Source of the DNA: Microcoleus sp. FACHB-831
GTDB lineage: Bacteria > Cyanobacteriota > Cyanobacteriia > Cyanobacteriales > FACHB-T130
Reading direction: 5' to 3'
DNA: 64,000 nucleotides
NCBI RefSeq assembly: GCF_014695585.1
Contig: NZ_JACJON010000034.1
Coordinates: 1 to 64,000 of the forward strand
This document shows, in pieces, positions 8,815-18,574 of the stretch; within the stretch, counting starts at the first letter, position 1; each line of letters begins with the position of its first letter. A program made the translations under genes and the position numbers. Below the pieces are notes generated by a model, which worked only from the letters and a program-made list of their open reading frames with translations, ran no database searches and had not been told where the DNA came from.

Positions 8815-9288
8815 ATGCAATCCATCAATAAGTTTGATGCCCTGAGTTCTCAAGACGCTGCTAGCACTGCACTCAAAAAGCCTGTACTGAAACGCGGAGT
8901 TCGCGATCGCGCTGTTATCGAATTGCAACAGCTACTGGCTCATTGGGGATATTACGCCACTCCCTTCGATGATATTTTCGATATTCCAGTAGAGAATGCC
9001 GTTAAATCATACCAAAACCGCGTTTTTCTGCTAGAAGATGGCATTGTGGGTGCTAAAACCTGGCAAGCACTGTTTACTGGTGCGCCCGTTGATATGCCAG
9101 AACTGCGCGAAGGTAGCACGGGTTCTGCGGTGAAAACCCTCCAGCGTCTGCTACAGTTGAGAGTTGATGGCATATTTGGGCCGAAAACAAAGGCTGCTCT
9201 AATTACTTTCCAACGCGATCGCAAGATGCTAGCAGATGGGATTGTGGGTGCTAAAACTTGGTACGAGTTGAGTAAAATCCCCCACTAA
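8815..9288 (+). CDS. Protein with two PGB-1 (peptidoglycan-binding-like) domains
   Basis: A 157-residue protein composed of an N-terminal tail (MQSINKFDAL) and two PG_binding_1 domains: residues about 25-90 (ending DGIVGAKTWQAL) and 95-155 (VDGIFGPKTKAALITFQ...DGIVGAKTWYEL). The repeated D-G-I-x-G-x-K-T-W motif is typical of the three-helix peptidoglycan-binding fold. No catalytic domain is attached and no signal peptide is visible, so its presence in the periplasm is not evident from the sequence. It starts with the same MQSIN residues as the two small PGB genes at 12365 and 12711. It follows the kinase-WD40 gene by 180 bases and ends in a strong hairpin at 9359. Confidence 0.88.
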   Translation: MQSINKFDALSSQDAASTALKKPVLKRGVRDRAVIELQQLLAHWGYYATPFDDIFDIPVENAVKSYQNRVFLLEDGIVGAKTWQALFTGAPVDMPELREGSTGSAVKTLQRLLQLRVDGIFGPKTKAALITFQRDRKMLADGIVGAKTWYELSKIPH

Positions 9289-9358
9289 GCAACTGTTTGT
9301 CGGTATGTTGCGGTTAGGGTGCATCACTTTTATGTCGTAACCAAATATAAAATTATTG

Positions 9359-9400
9359 AGGCGATCGCTCTTGGTACACTTAGAGCGATCGCCTTTTTGC
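9359..9400 (+). terminator. Rho-independent terminator built around HIP1
   Basis: Perfect 13-base arms AGGCGATCGCTCT (9359-9371) and AGAGCGATCGCCT (9382-9394), a 10-base loop, then a run of T. Each arm contains a complete GCGATCGC octamer. It stands 71 bases after the PGB gene and fits a transcription terminator for the CAX1/kinase/PGB set. Confidence 0.75.
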
Positions 9401-9675
9401 ATTTCTTCTTTGAAGCATAGTCATATCGCCATTTGATTATAATGCTGTCTTCATTGCTTTAGATTATCTGGATAAGAATTAATTCTTTTATTTTTTATTT
9501 TCGTCAACTATCCTTAGTAGGAAATAACCCACAGCTGACAGATAAATTAATATGCATCTGTTATTTAGCTTATAGCGAGTTGCATTCAAACAACTTTCTT
9601 AGTAACAAAGCTTAGTGTAATATACTTAAATGCATTGCTTGTACTACAGCTAAGTTAATCAAAACAAAACTTGCT

Positions 9676-10791
9676 ATGGGAATCAAAAAGATTATCTCTT
9701 TTGCTCTGTTAGTCTTTGTACCAATTTCAATAGCGGCTCACTTTCTAGAGTGGAGTGCGTTAACAATATTTATCACTTCTGCTTTAGCTATCCTTCCTCT
9801 AGCTATCTGGTTAAGCACTGCTACAGAAGAAATTGCTGTAGTAACTGGGCCATCAATTGGAGCTTTATTAAATGCAGTTTTTGGCAATGCAACTGAGTTA
9901 ATTATTGCCTTAGTCATCCTTAAAGAAGGCTTGGTTGACATTGTTAAAGCCAGTCTGACGGGAACTATTATCAGTAATTTACTCCTAGTCATGGGACTTT
10001 CCATGTTTTTAGGAGGCATCCGTTATAAAGAGCAAGAATTTCAGCCAGTGGTGGCGCGGGTAAATGCTTCCTCAATGACATTAGCCGCGATCGCAATTTG
10101 TCTGCCCGCTGCGGTGATATCTACCTCAAACTTAGTTGAACCAGCAACGATTCGCAATTTTTCGATCGCCGTAGCCGTCGTGCTAATGGTAGTTTACATT
10201 TTAACTCTAGTGTTTTCTTTACGCACCCACAGCTACCTTTATGATGTGGCTGTTGTAGAAGTTGGCGATGGGGAGCAAGGATCTGAAGCAACATCAAAAG
10301 GAACTTTACCAGAGGAAACGAGTCATAAGCCTAATCTAGGATTGTGGATAGCTGTGCTATTAGCATCTACTACAGTAGTAGCAGTTGAATCGGAATTATT
10401 AGTTGGAGCCTTGGAAGAAGCAACTGCTGGATTAGGGCTAAGTCCACTCTTTACGGGGGTGATTCTTCTGCCCTTAGTTGGTGGCGCAGCCGAGTATGTA
10501 ACTGCTGTGACGGTAGCAGTAAAAAATAAAATGGATCTTTCTGTTTCCGTCGCCATGGGTTCTAGTCTTTTAATTGCTCTGTTCGTAGCTCCTCTTTTAG
10601 TTTTGGTAGGACAGGCAATTGGCCAACCAATGGATCTTGACTTCGATCCGTTTCAGGTAGTGGCTGTTGGTATAGCAGTTGTAGTGGCCAACTTAGTTAC
10701 AGTAGACGGACGCTCTAACTGGTTGGAAGGGACTCTGCTGTTAGCAACTTACACAATTTTAGGGTTGGCATTCTACTATCACCCAGTCTAA
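9676..10791 (+). CDS. CAX-family cation antiporter, divergent second copy
   Basis: A 371-residue paralogue of the protein at 5260, with the same hydrophobic profile and an acidic central loop rich in Glu/Ser/Thr (about 196-215). The c-1 signature GNATELIIAL is intact, but the c-2 signature reads GGAAEY where the family has GNAAEH: the conserved Asn is Gly270 and the His is Tyr274, while Glu273 remains. The downstream GSSLQIALF reads GSSLLIALF (Leu299 for Gln). These positions lie in the cation site of CAX exchangers of known structure, so ion selectivity or transport itself is probably altered. The ATG at 9676 follows an AT-rich promoter region. The stop is 28 bases before the secreted WD40 gene, which suggests co-transcription. 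Confidence 0.9.
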   Translation: MGIKKIISFALLVFVPISIAAHFLEWSALTIFITSALAILPLAIWLSTATEEIAVVTGPSIGALLNAVFGNATELIIALVILKEGLVDIVKASLTGTIISNLLLVMGLSMFLGGIRYKEQEFQPVVARVNASSMTLAAIAICLPAAVISTSNLVEPATIRNFSIAVAVVLMVVYILTLVFSLRTHSYLYDVAVVEVGDGEQGSEATSKGTLPEETSHKPNLGLWIAVLLASTTVVAVESELLVGALEEATAGLGLSPLFTGVILLPLVGGAAEYVTAVTVAVKNKMDLSVSVAMGSSLLIALFVAPLLVLVGQAIGQPMDLDFDPFQVVAVGIAVVVANLVTVDGRSNWLEGTLLLATYTILGLAFYYHPV

Positions 10792-10819
10792 TGTTTGTCT
10801 CCAGCAGGCTATAAGTTTT

Positions 10820-11851
10820 ATGGTTTCGGTTCGCACAAAGAATTTAATCGCTACGCTAGGAGCGATCGCAACAGTAATCGCTCCTGGCGTTGCTATTCAT
10901 GCCCGCGAGATTGTCATTGAAGCACCGAGAGTTCGGGGTTCTCAAATATACTCAAACTATTGGCAAGATGCTCAACTATACGGCATCTTGAGGGGGCATT
11001 TAAATTGGGTTAATGCTGTCGCCATTAGCCCTTCCGGACAGACTCTTATTAGTGGCAGCCGGGACAACTCCATCAAACTCTGGAATCTTTCCACAGGTAG
11101 AGTCAGGGGCAGCCTAAATGGGCATTCACGCGCGGTAATGTCCCTTGCAGTTAGCCCCTCGGGGCAGCTTCTCGCTAGTGGTAGTGAGGACAGGACAATT
11201 AAAATTTGGAACCTTTCCACTGGTCAGATCGCTCGCACCCTAAATGGACATTCAGACGCAATTGTTTCCCTCGCTGTAAGTCCTTCAGGGCGAACCCTCG
11301 TCAGCGGTAGTTTGGATCACACGATCAAAATTTGGGATATTTACACCGGACGAGAAATTCGCACCCTTGCGGGACATACAGACTCAGTTAATTCCGTCGC
11401 CATCAGCCCCGATGGGAGAACTATTGTCAGTGGAAGCCAGGACAAGGCAATCAAAGTTTGGGATTTTTCTACCGGGCAAGAAATTCGTACCCTAAAAAAG
11501 CACGTAAATTGGGTTAATTCCGTCGCCATTAGCTCTGATGGACAAACTCTTGTCAGTGGCAGTTCGGATCATACGCTCAAAGTTTGGAACCTTTCTACTG
11601 GTCGATTGCTCCGCACTCTTAAAGGGCATTTAGACTTAATTTATGCAATAGCACTCAGCCCCGATGGGGAGAGTGTTGCCAGCGCTAGCCAAGACGGTAC
11701 TATCAAAATTTGGGCTCTGAACACTGGCAAAGAAATCCGCACTCTCAGCGGTTATTCAAGCTCGGTTTATGCCCTTACTATCAGCCAAGATGGAAGGACT
11801 TTAGCTAGCGGTAGTTATGACAACACAATCAAGGTTTGGCGGGTGAAATAG
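10820..11851 (+). CDS. Secreted seven-bladed WD40 propeller protein
   Basis: A 343-residue protein beginning with a signal-peptide-like segment (residues 1-28: basic Arg/Lys, hydrophobic core, cleavage expected near AIHA-RE). From about residue 58 there are seven consecutive 42-residue WD40 repeats of the form VNSVAISPDGRTLVSGSxDxTIKxW, which make up a complete propeller and most of the mature chain. There is no catalytic domain. In the periplasm or thylakoid lumen such a propeller would act as a binding scaffold. The start is 28 bases after the CAX2 stop, so the two are probably one transcription unit. The paralogous propeller at 6550 is attached to a kinase instead. Confidence 0.88.
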   Translation: MVSVRTKNLIATLGAIATVIAPGVAIHAREIVIEAPRVRGSQIYSNYWQDAQLYGILRGHLNWVNAVAISPSGQTLISGSRDNSIKLWNLSTGRVRGSLNGHSRAVMSLAVSPSGQLLASGSEDRTIKIWNLSTGQIARTLNGHSDAIVSLAVSPSGRTLVSGSLDHTIKIWDIYTGREIRTLAGHTDSVNSVAISPDGRTIVSGSQDKAIKVWDFSTGQEIRTLKKHVNWVNSVAISSDGQTLVSGSSDHTLKVWNLSTGRLLRTLKGHLDLIYAIALSPDGESVASASQDGTIKIWALNTGKEIRTLSGYSSSVYALTISQDGRTLASGSYDNTIKVWRVK

Positions 11852-12242
11852 CTAAAATATTACCAAAGAAACCAAAGGAATAATTTGTTGTGCTGCTGTT
11901 GTCTCCAATTATTAGATAGGAAAAAAGACGCAGCATCTTTATTCAATACCCTGGCTTTATGCTGATGGTATTTCTTTTTACTTTAAATTATTACGGTTGC
12001 GGATTCACTACTATATCAGACTTAATTTTTATTATTTAAATGGTGCGTGTACTGCGTTAATATACACTACACGCTTAATATTTTCTTGACAAAGAGCCTT
12101 TTAGCTTTAGCTCTTTGCCAACGATGCTTCGCGTTTTCTACTTGTGAAGGCGATCGCGAGGTGTGCGGCTTATTTACAACAGAGTTAGCAGGGGAAACTA
12201 GGTGCAACTGGCAGCACTTATCTAATCCGCCAGAGCAATAAC
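11852..12242. other. Intergenic region without recognised gene
   Basis: About 390 bases of AT-rich sequence between the WD40 gene and the leader of the first small PGB gene. A 64-codon frame at 12047-12241 has no recognisable similarity or ribosome site. No RNA gene is visible. The promoter of the PGB pair may lie here. Confidence 0.4.
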
Positions 12243-12273
12243 ATCACCCTAAAGGATGAGCAATTAGGGTGAT
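12243..12273. promoter_or_regulatory. Hairpin and conserved leader upstream of PGB gene
   Basis: Ten-base arms ATCACCCTAA (12243-12252) and TTAGGGTGAT (12264-12273). The right arm and the following TATTTAATCTAC recur as TAGGGTGTTATTTAATCTAC upstream of the next PGB gene (about 12650-12670). The hairpin could be an attenuator or the end of an upstream transcript. The shared leader shows that the regulatory region was duplicated with the gene. Confidence 0.45.
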
Positions 12274-12364
12274 ATTTAATCTACCCGAATCGGTGAGGTG
12301 GGAGATTGGCCATCAACACTACATTGAAAGAGTCGAAACAAACACAAATTATCAAATACTGACC

Positions 12365-12619
12365 ATGCAATCTATCAATCAGACCAAAACTGAAACCCCC
12401 AAAATGCCTAACCTGCGTCGTGGTGACTCTGGTTTAGCCGTAAAAATTCTCCAAAGGTTTCTCTTTGATAGAGGATATCAAGTTAGCAATGATGGCATCT
12501 TCGGAAAGAAAACAGAAGATGCTGTGGAAACTTTCCAGCGTAGCTGTAACCTTTTGGCTGATGGACTTGTCGGGCCAAAAACTTGGCTGGCTTTGGCTAG
12601 TTTTGAACGAGATATTTAA
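12365..12619 (+). CDS. Single-domain PGB-1 protein (tandem copy 1)
   Basis: An 84-residue protein. The start ATG 12365 (MQSINQTKTE) is chosen because the same residues and the same preceding bases (AAATTAxCAAATAxTxACC) occur before the next gene; a longer in-frame extension upstream lacks this conservation. After a polar tail of about 15 residues there is one PG_binding_1 domain: LRRGDSGLAVKILQRFL, DGIFGKKTEDAVETFQ and ADGLVGPKTW. There is no signal peptide and no enzyme domain. It is the first of a tandem pair with the gene at 12711, separated by 91 bases, and is related to the two-domain protein at 8815. Confidence 0.82.
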   Translation: MQSINQTKTETPKMPNLRRGDSGLAVKILQRFLFDRGYQVSNDGIFGKKTEDAVETFQRSCNLLADGLVGPKTWLALASFERDI

Positions 12620-12710
12620 GAGCGATCGCATTCTCGTAAGTGCAAACAAATAGGGTGTTATTTAATCTACTCATTCACATTTTTGAACCCCAAATTACCA
12701 AATATTAACC

Positions 12711-12977
12711 ATGCAATCTATCAATCAAACCAACAACGACCGCAAAAAGAGTACTGACACCGATGCTATGCCGCTTCTACGTCGCGGTGACACTGGTGTT
12801 GCTGTCAGAATCCTGCAACTGCTGTTGCTGAATGGGGGTAACGCCGTAGGAGTTGACGGGGTATTTGGCGATCGCACAGAGTATGCAGTAAAAGGCTTTC
12901 AAACTAGAGAAAAACTATTGGCAGATGGAATTGTCGGTCGTAAGACTTGGTACGCTTTAAGTCAGCTACCTAAGTAA
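12711..12977 (+). CDS. Single-domain PGB-1 protein (tandem copy 2)
   Basis: An 88-residue protein with the tail MQSINQTNNDRKKS and one PG_binding_1 domain (LLRRGDTGVAVRILQLLL, DGVFGDRTEYAVKGFQ, ADGIVGRKTWYAL). It shares its first six residues and about 18 bases of immediate leader with the gene at 12365, indicating a tandem duplication including the 5' untranslated region. Like its relatives it has no signal peptide and no catalytic part. It ends about 60 bases before a palindromic repeat and is convergent with sucrose synthase. Confidence 0.82.
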   Translation: MQSINQTNNDRKKSTDTDAMPLLRRGDTGVAVRILQLLLLNGGNAVGVDGVFGDRTEYAVKGFQTREKLLADGIVGRKTWYALSQLPK

Positions 12978-13035
12978 AAAACACATTATGCGATCGCCCC
13001 AGCCCCCTTTATTGAGGCAGCAGCCCATAGATTCT

Positions 13036-13060
13036 CGTTACCAGGTTGAACCTGGTAACG
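13036..13060. repeat. REP-like palindrome CGTTACCAGGTT-G-AACCTGGTAACG
   Basis: Perfect 12-base arms (13036-13047 and 13049-13060) with a single-base loop, between the convergent PGB and sucrose synthase genes. It differs from the palindrome at 1229-1254 at matched positions in both arms, so pairing is kept by compensatory changes. It may serve as a terminator for both genes although the T-tract is poor. Confidence 0.6.
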
Positions 13061-13085
13061 AGGAAAAAGGAGGCTGGGAATCTCT

Positions 13086-15506
13086 TTAGCGATGCTTTTG
13101 CTGCTCTAGCAGTGCTTGCGCTCTTGGCTTGTAAATCAAATAAAACAATGCCTCAAGGTAGCGTAGCAAATCTTCGCGGTTTTCTTTCGAGGTGTAGTTC
13201 CAGAAGCCATAAATCCGCGCCAAAGTTAGCAGCTTATTAGTGTGAATTTTCCAGGTATAAGTGCTGTAAACTCGGTCAATGGCTCGCGTGGAAATTTCAT
13301 ACCAGTAGTTGGGATTGTGGTCGCACTTCGAGACAAACTCTAGAATTTTTTCTGCTGTCTCTTCTAAGTGCGTTGGGTTAATGTAAAACCCATTAAACTT
13401 ATCCTGAATAATTTCCAAGGGGCCACCAAACTGAGTTGCAAATGTTGGCAAGCCGGAAATCATAGCTTCTAAAATCGTCAAACCGAAAGCTTCAAACAAG
13501 GCAGGTTGTACAAAGATACCCTGGCGATCGGCAATAACTCGGTAAATTTCGCCGGAGTCAGTTTTAGACAAGCGCACGCCCAGCCAGCGGATTTTACCGT
13601 GCAGATTGTACTCGTCAATAATCCGGTAGAGTTTTACAATTTCGTCGCGTTCTTCGTTATCCCCCGATTCCTCGACTCGCAGCTTACCTGCAACTAGAAT
13701 TAAGTTGCAATGTTCTTGTAATTCCTTGCTTTTACCGAAGCATTCTGCCAAGCCAGTGAGGTTTTTAATTCGGTCGAGACGCGCAACTGAAAAAAGCGGG
13801 CGCTTGCTAGGATCGTCCAGCTTACCAAATGCCTGAGATGGGTCTTCTAGGGTAAAGAGTATTTCTTCGAGACGGGCGCGATCGCTACTAAGCCGATCTT
13901 CCATGCGCGAGTAGGGGAAATAGTAAGCCTCATTTACCCCAGGAGGAACCACGTTGAACTTAGGGCTAAATAGCTCAATCCCGCTGACCACATGGTACAA
14001 ATCCGGCATTGTGAAACATTTGTAAGACTCATATTGCCCAACGCTATCCGCCGTTCCCACAATTTCTTGGTAAGTACTGCTGATGATGAAATTAGCAGCA
14101 TTCATTGCAATCAAATCCGCTGTGAATTGTAGCGAGAAATGATACTTTTCATCCAAATCTTGCCAGTAAAGGTTACTGAACAAATATTTAGACTTTTCTA
14201 GAGCGTGGGCAATATTGCACTGAGTTACCTTCAGGCGGCGTGCCAATAAGAAAGCGACCAAATTACCATCGGAATAATTGCCAACAATTAGATCTGGCTT
14301 GCCTTGAAATTCTGCTAACAGTTCTTTTTCTGAATCGATAGCGTAGGTTTCCAGATACGGCCAAAACTCAAACCGGGATATCCAGCTATTAGTCATGTTG
14401 GGATTAAATTCCCTTAACGGCACGCGCAAAATCCAGGCATTATCTGTGCCGTGAACTTTCTCCAGACGCTGGTTACAAAGCGTGCCATCGTTATTAGGAA
14501 TTAAGCGGGTGAGGATAATAACTTTTGGCTGAACGCCCATGACATCCAAGCCAGCCAGTTTTAGATCTTCTTGCAGTTGCGTTTCTAAACTCTTGGCTTG
14601 ATCTAGGACGTAAACCACCTGTCCCCCAGTGTCGGGACGCCCTAAAACTCCCTCTTGGCCAAACCACCCGTGAGGAGAAACCAAGACGATCTTAAAGACC
14701 ATCGGGATGCGGGAGATAAAGGCTTCTAAGGTTTGGTGATCTGGCGAGTCGATGAGTTCATCGAGAATTTCTAAAGTTTCTCCTACCCGTGCTGCGGTAT
14801 TCCCCCAACCAGGCTCAAAGCCCATAGCTTGCAATTCATAGCGGAATGCTTCGTAAGGTTGGTCGGCGGGGCGATCGCTTACAAATGTTATCGCTTTTTT
14901 AACGCGCTCCGATAGCTGCTGTTGCGATTCAATCCGCCCGTTGATCATCAATTGGGTGGTGTTGCATCGGTGAACCTGCAAGAAATCAAACAAACCCTCT
15001 TGCCATTGTCGCGGGTCTTGAAAAAGTTTGCTAGATAAATATCGGTTGAGATATTCCACCCCCTTACCTATGTTTTTGGGGTCGCGAATCGTGGGGGTAT
15101 AGTCGTAAAATGGCTGAAAATCTAGCTCTAATAGGTCGCCTTCGGTGGGATGGAAGCGGTTCACAAAGCGATCGCGCAAATCGAGCAACTCCTGCACCGT
15201 CATCGGCTCAACTTTCAAATCTTCTGTCAGCCGATAAACTTCTTGCGAAGCAATTTTTGGGCGCACAATTAGGTAGGCGTTTGGCTCCTCCAAAATTATT
15301 TCTTGAGTGTAATAAATTAATTTACCTAAATTCGAGGATTGGTAAAAATATTCAGGCTTCTCATGATTGGCACAATATGCAGAGAAGGCGTTGAGGATGT
15401 CGTTACGCAGCAAGTAGCGCTTTTCTTGATGGCGCAGGTCGCTGACAAACTGGCGCAGATCGCTTTTTTGATCGCTGTCTAGCACAGCTTGGAACAGTTC
15501 GGACAT
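13086..15506 (-). CDS. susA: Sucrose synthase
   Basis: An 806-residue protein, the usual length for sucrose synthases. The N-terminal regulatory region (about 1-270) is followed by the GT-B glycosyltransferase core: VLVSPHGWFGQEGVLGRPDTGGQVVYVLDQ (about 275-305), the GNYSDGNLVA and HALEKSKY segments, and the nucleotide-sugar site with the E-x7-E pattern in FEAFGLTILEAMISGLP. It catalyses reversible conversion of sucrose plus NDP to NDP-glucose and fructose, in cyanobacteria mostly in the cleavage direction, feeding glycogen and polysaccharide synthesis. The start has AGGAGC six bases upstream of the ATG at 15506. It is monocistronic by spacing. Confidence 0.95.
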   Translation of the reverse strand: MSELFQAVLDSDQKSDLRQFVSDLRHQEKRYLLRNDILNAFSAYCANHEKPEYFYQSSNLGKLIYYTQEIILEEPNAYLIVRPKIASQEVYRLTEDLKVEPMTVQELLDLRDRFVNRFHPTEGDLLELDFQPFYDYTPTIRDPKNIGKGVEYLNRYLSSKLFQDPRQWQEGLFDFLQVHRCNTTQLMINGRIESQQQLSERVKKAITFVSDRPADQPYEAFRYELQAMGFEPGWGNTAARVGETLEILDELIDSPDHQTLEAFISRIPMVFKIVLVSPHGWFGQEGVLGRPDTGGQVVYVLDQAKSLETQLQEDLKLAGLDVMGVQPKVIILTRLIPNNDGTLCNQRLEKVHGTDNAWILRVPLREFNPNMTNSWISRFEFWPYLETYAIDSEKELLAEFQGKPDLIVGNYSDGNLVAFLLARRLKVTQCNIAHALEKSKYLFSNLYWQDLDEKYHFSLQFTADLIAMNAANFIISSTYQEIVGTADSVGQYESYKCFTMPDLYHVVSGIELFSPKFNVVPPGVNEAYYFPYSRMEDRLSSDRARLEEILFTLEDPSQAFGKLDDPSKRPLFSVARLDRIKNLTGLAECFGKSKELQEHCNLILVAGKLRVEESGDNEERDEIVKLYRIIDEYNLHGKIRWLGVRLSKTDSGEIYRVIADRQGIFVQPALFEAFGLTILEAMISGLPTFATQFGGPLEIIQDKFNGFYINPTHLEETAEKILEFVSKCDHNPNYWYEISTRAIDRVYSTYTWKIHTNKLLTLARIYGFWNYTSKENREDLLRYLEALFYLIYKPRAQALLEQQKHR

Positions 15507-15837
15507 GAAAGCTCCTATTGCAACTTATTAGTTTTTATAAAACCTAACTTACAGAATGCTACTCAACTCACCCTCTCTCTTGAGGATGGAGAGAGTGCAA
15601 TGGTCGAAAGTCCGAAGTCTGCCAGTCTGGAGTCCGGAGTCTGGGAAAAAGGGGACATTTAAGCAGAGGCGGAGCTGGAAACGCTCCGCTCAAAACTCAA
15701 TCCCCATACTCAATACTTACTTGGTGTGCAAGCAAGTATATGTCGCGTTGCTCAATAGCGGTATGGTTTCACCGCCGCCTAGCTTAGCCGTCCTCACCCT
15801 AGCCGTCTCCCAGAGCGAGAAGGGTCGGGGATGAGGG
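15507..15837. other. Intergenic gap with degenerate GGAGTCC heptamers
   Basis: Bases 15609-15645 carry degenerate copies of the AGTCCGG/AGTCTGG heptamer, related to the five perfect copies at 33485. The remainder contains a CCCTCTC-rich stretch and nothing that looks like a gene. The frame at 15556-15834 reads through this repeat and has no recognisable similarity. Both flanking genes are on the minus strand, so the sucrose synthase promoter should be near 15510-15600. Confidence 0.5.
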
Positions 15838-17361
<1,524 letters not shown>

Positions 17362-17434
17362 AATTGTGTTTTAATGCTGGTTGTATCTAGTGTGACGCAG
17401 AGTTTAGCAGTGTTATTTTTTAGTTAAATAGCGG

Positions 17435-18199
17435 CTAATCTCGAAATAATGCCATAAAAAGTGCATTTCCCCGAATATTGTCAAAATCCGAGTCTTGTTT
17501 AGCCATTTTGCAATATTTATCAGGATTCAGGGCGATCGCGGCTTTTAAGCAGTGAATTGCTAGATCGAAGTTGCCTAGCTTGGAGTACGAGCAAGCTTTG
17601 TTGTAAAAGATTGCAGGCATATCTGCACTAAGTATCAAGGCTTCATCGTAGCTAGCGATCGCGCTTTCATAGCGACCGACGTGCGCTAAGGAATTGCCCC
17701 TGTTAGTCCAAATTTCGTAGTGGTCGGGTTTGATTGTTAAAGCTTTATCGTAGCTGGCGATCGCATCTTGATAACGACCTACATCAGCTAAAGTTAGTCC
17801 TCGGTTGTTCCAAATTTCGTAGTCGTTGGGTTTAATCGCGAGTCCTTTATCGTAACTAGCGACAGCCGCTTGATAAAGACCCAGTTTGCGTAGAGAAATC
17901 CCGCGATTGTTCCAGGCGGTAGAGAGATTAGGGTTAAGGGATATTGCTTTATCGTAGCTGGCGATCGCTTCGACATGGCGATTTAGCTCTTGTAAAGAAT
18001 TGCCTCGGTTGTGCCAAGCTTCCCAAATGTCAGGTTTAAGTGCTAAAGCGAGATCGTAGCTAGCGATCGCTTTTTCATAGCGCTTTAATTTCTCTAGTGC
18101 AAGACCTCTGGCGTTCCAAACAGAGCAGTCTTGGGGGTGACTTGCCAGGTACTCATCGTATTGGGCGATCGCTTGTTCAGCGGAAAGTAAGTTTTGCAC
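17435..18199 (-). CDS. TPR-repeat protein
   Basis: A 254-residue protein made of about six 34-residue tetratricopeptide repeats of the form YEKAIASYDLALALKPDxWEAWHNRGNSL, followed by a C-terminal cap with a PDKYCKMAKQDSDFDNIR segment also found in the TPR proteins at 24491 and 26339. There is no signal peptide or enzyme domain, so it is likely a cytoplasmic protein-protein interaction scaffold. The repeats are very similar to one another at the DNA level and most carry the HIP1 octamer at the codons for Ala-Ile-Ala, indicating recent expansion. Partner unknown. Confidence 0.85.
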   Translation of the reverse strand: MQNLLSAEQAIAQYDEYLASHPQDCSVWNARGLALEKLKRYEKAIASYDLALALKPDIWEAWHNRGNSLQELNRHVEAIASYDKAISLNPNLSTAWNNRGISLRKLGLYQAAVASYDKGLAIKPNDYEIWNNRGLTLADVGRYQDAIASYDKALTIKPDHYEIWTNRGNSLAHVGRYESAIASYDEALILSADMPAIFYNKACSYSKLGNFDLAIHCLKAAIALNPDKYCKMAKQDSDFDNIRGNALFMALFRD

Positions 18200-18574
18200 A
18201 GCTTTTCCCTTCCTGAAAGATTAGACCTGAACAGGTACGCATGGGAAATTCGATCTTCCCGTCTGGGAATTAGCTGCGATGCGGCTACGGCGTTCTGGGG
18301 ATGGACAACCTATCACCTACCACCGGCTAATTACCAAGCACCCACGATCTTTTTGCACCTGTCCCTAGATCATTACGACTACTTCCTATCAAATGGATTG
18401 CAATCACCCTAGAATATATATGTTTTTTTGCAATTCCTGTGCGTAACTAGGCAGCTATAGCGTTTGAGTTTCTATAGTGTCGCCAACTAACCAGCTAAAC
18501 TTGGCTGATGTGAGCAAGCTAACTCCGCTAGCGGGCGGTAGTGCCATCAAAAGGAGCGACGCTAATACAATAAA
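18200..18574. other. Intergenic region without recognised gene
   Basis: About 375 bases between two minus-strand genes. A 72-codon frame on the plus strand lacks recognisable features. I checked it for a tRNA cloverleaf and found none. The promoter of the TPR gene should be near 18200-18300. Confidence 0.4.

Noticed and set aside
12047-12241. 64-codon frame before the PGB pair
   Set aside because: No ribosome site and no similarity that I recognise; the region looks like a leader/promoter.
18200-18574. Search for a tRNA or small RNA gene
   Set aside because: No cloverleaf, TTCGA-type T-loop or CCA-adjacent acceptor stem could be found; the same holds for the other large gaps.
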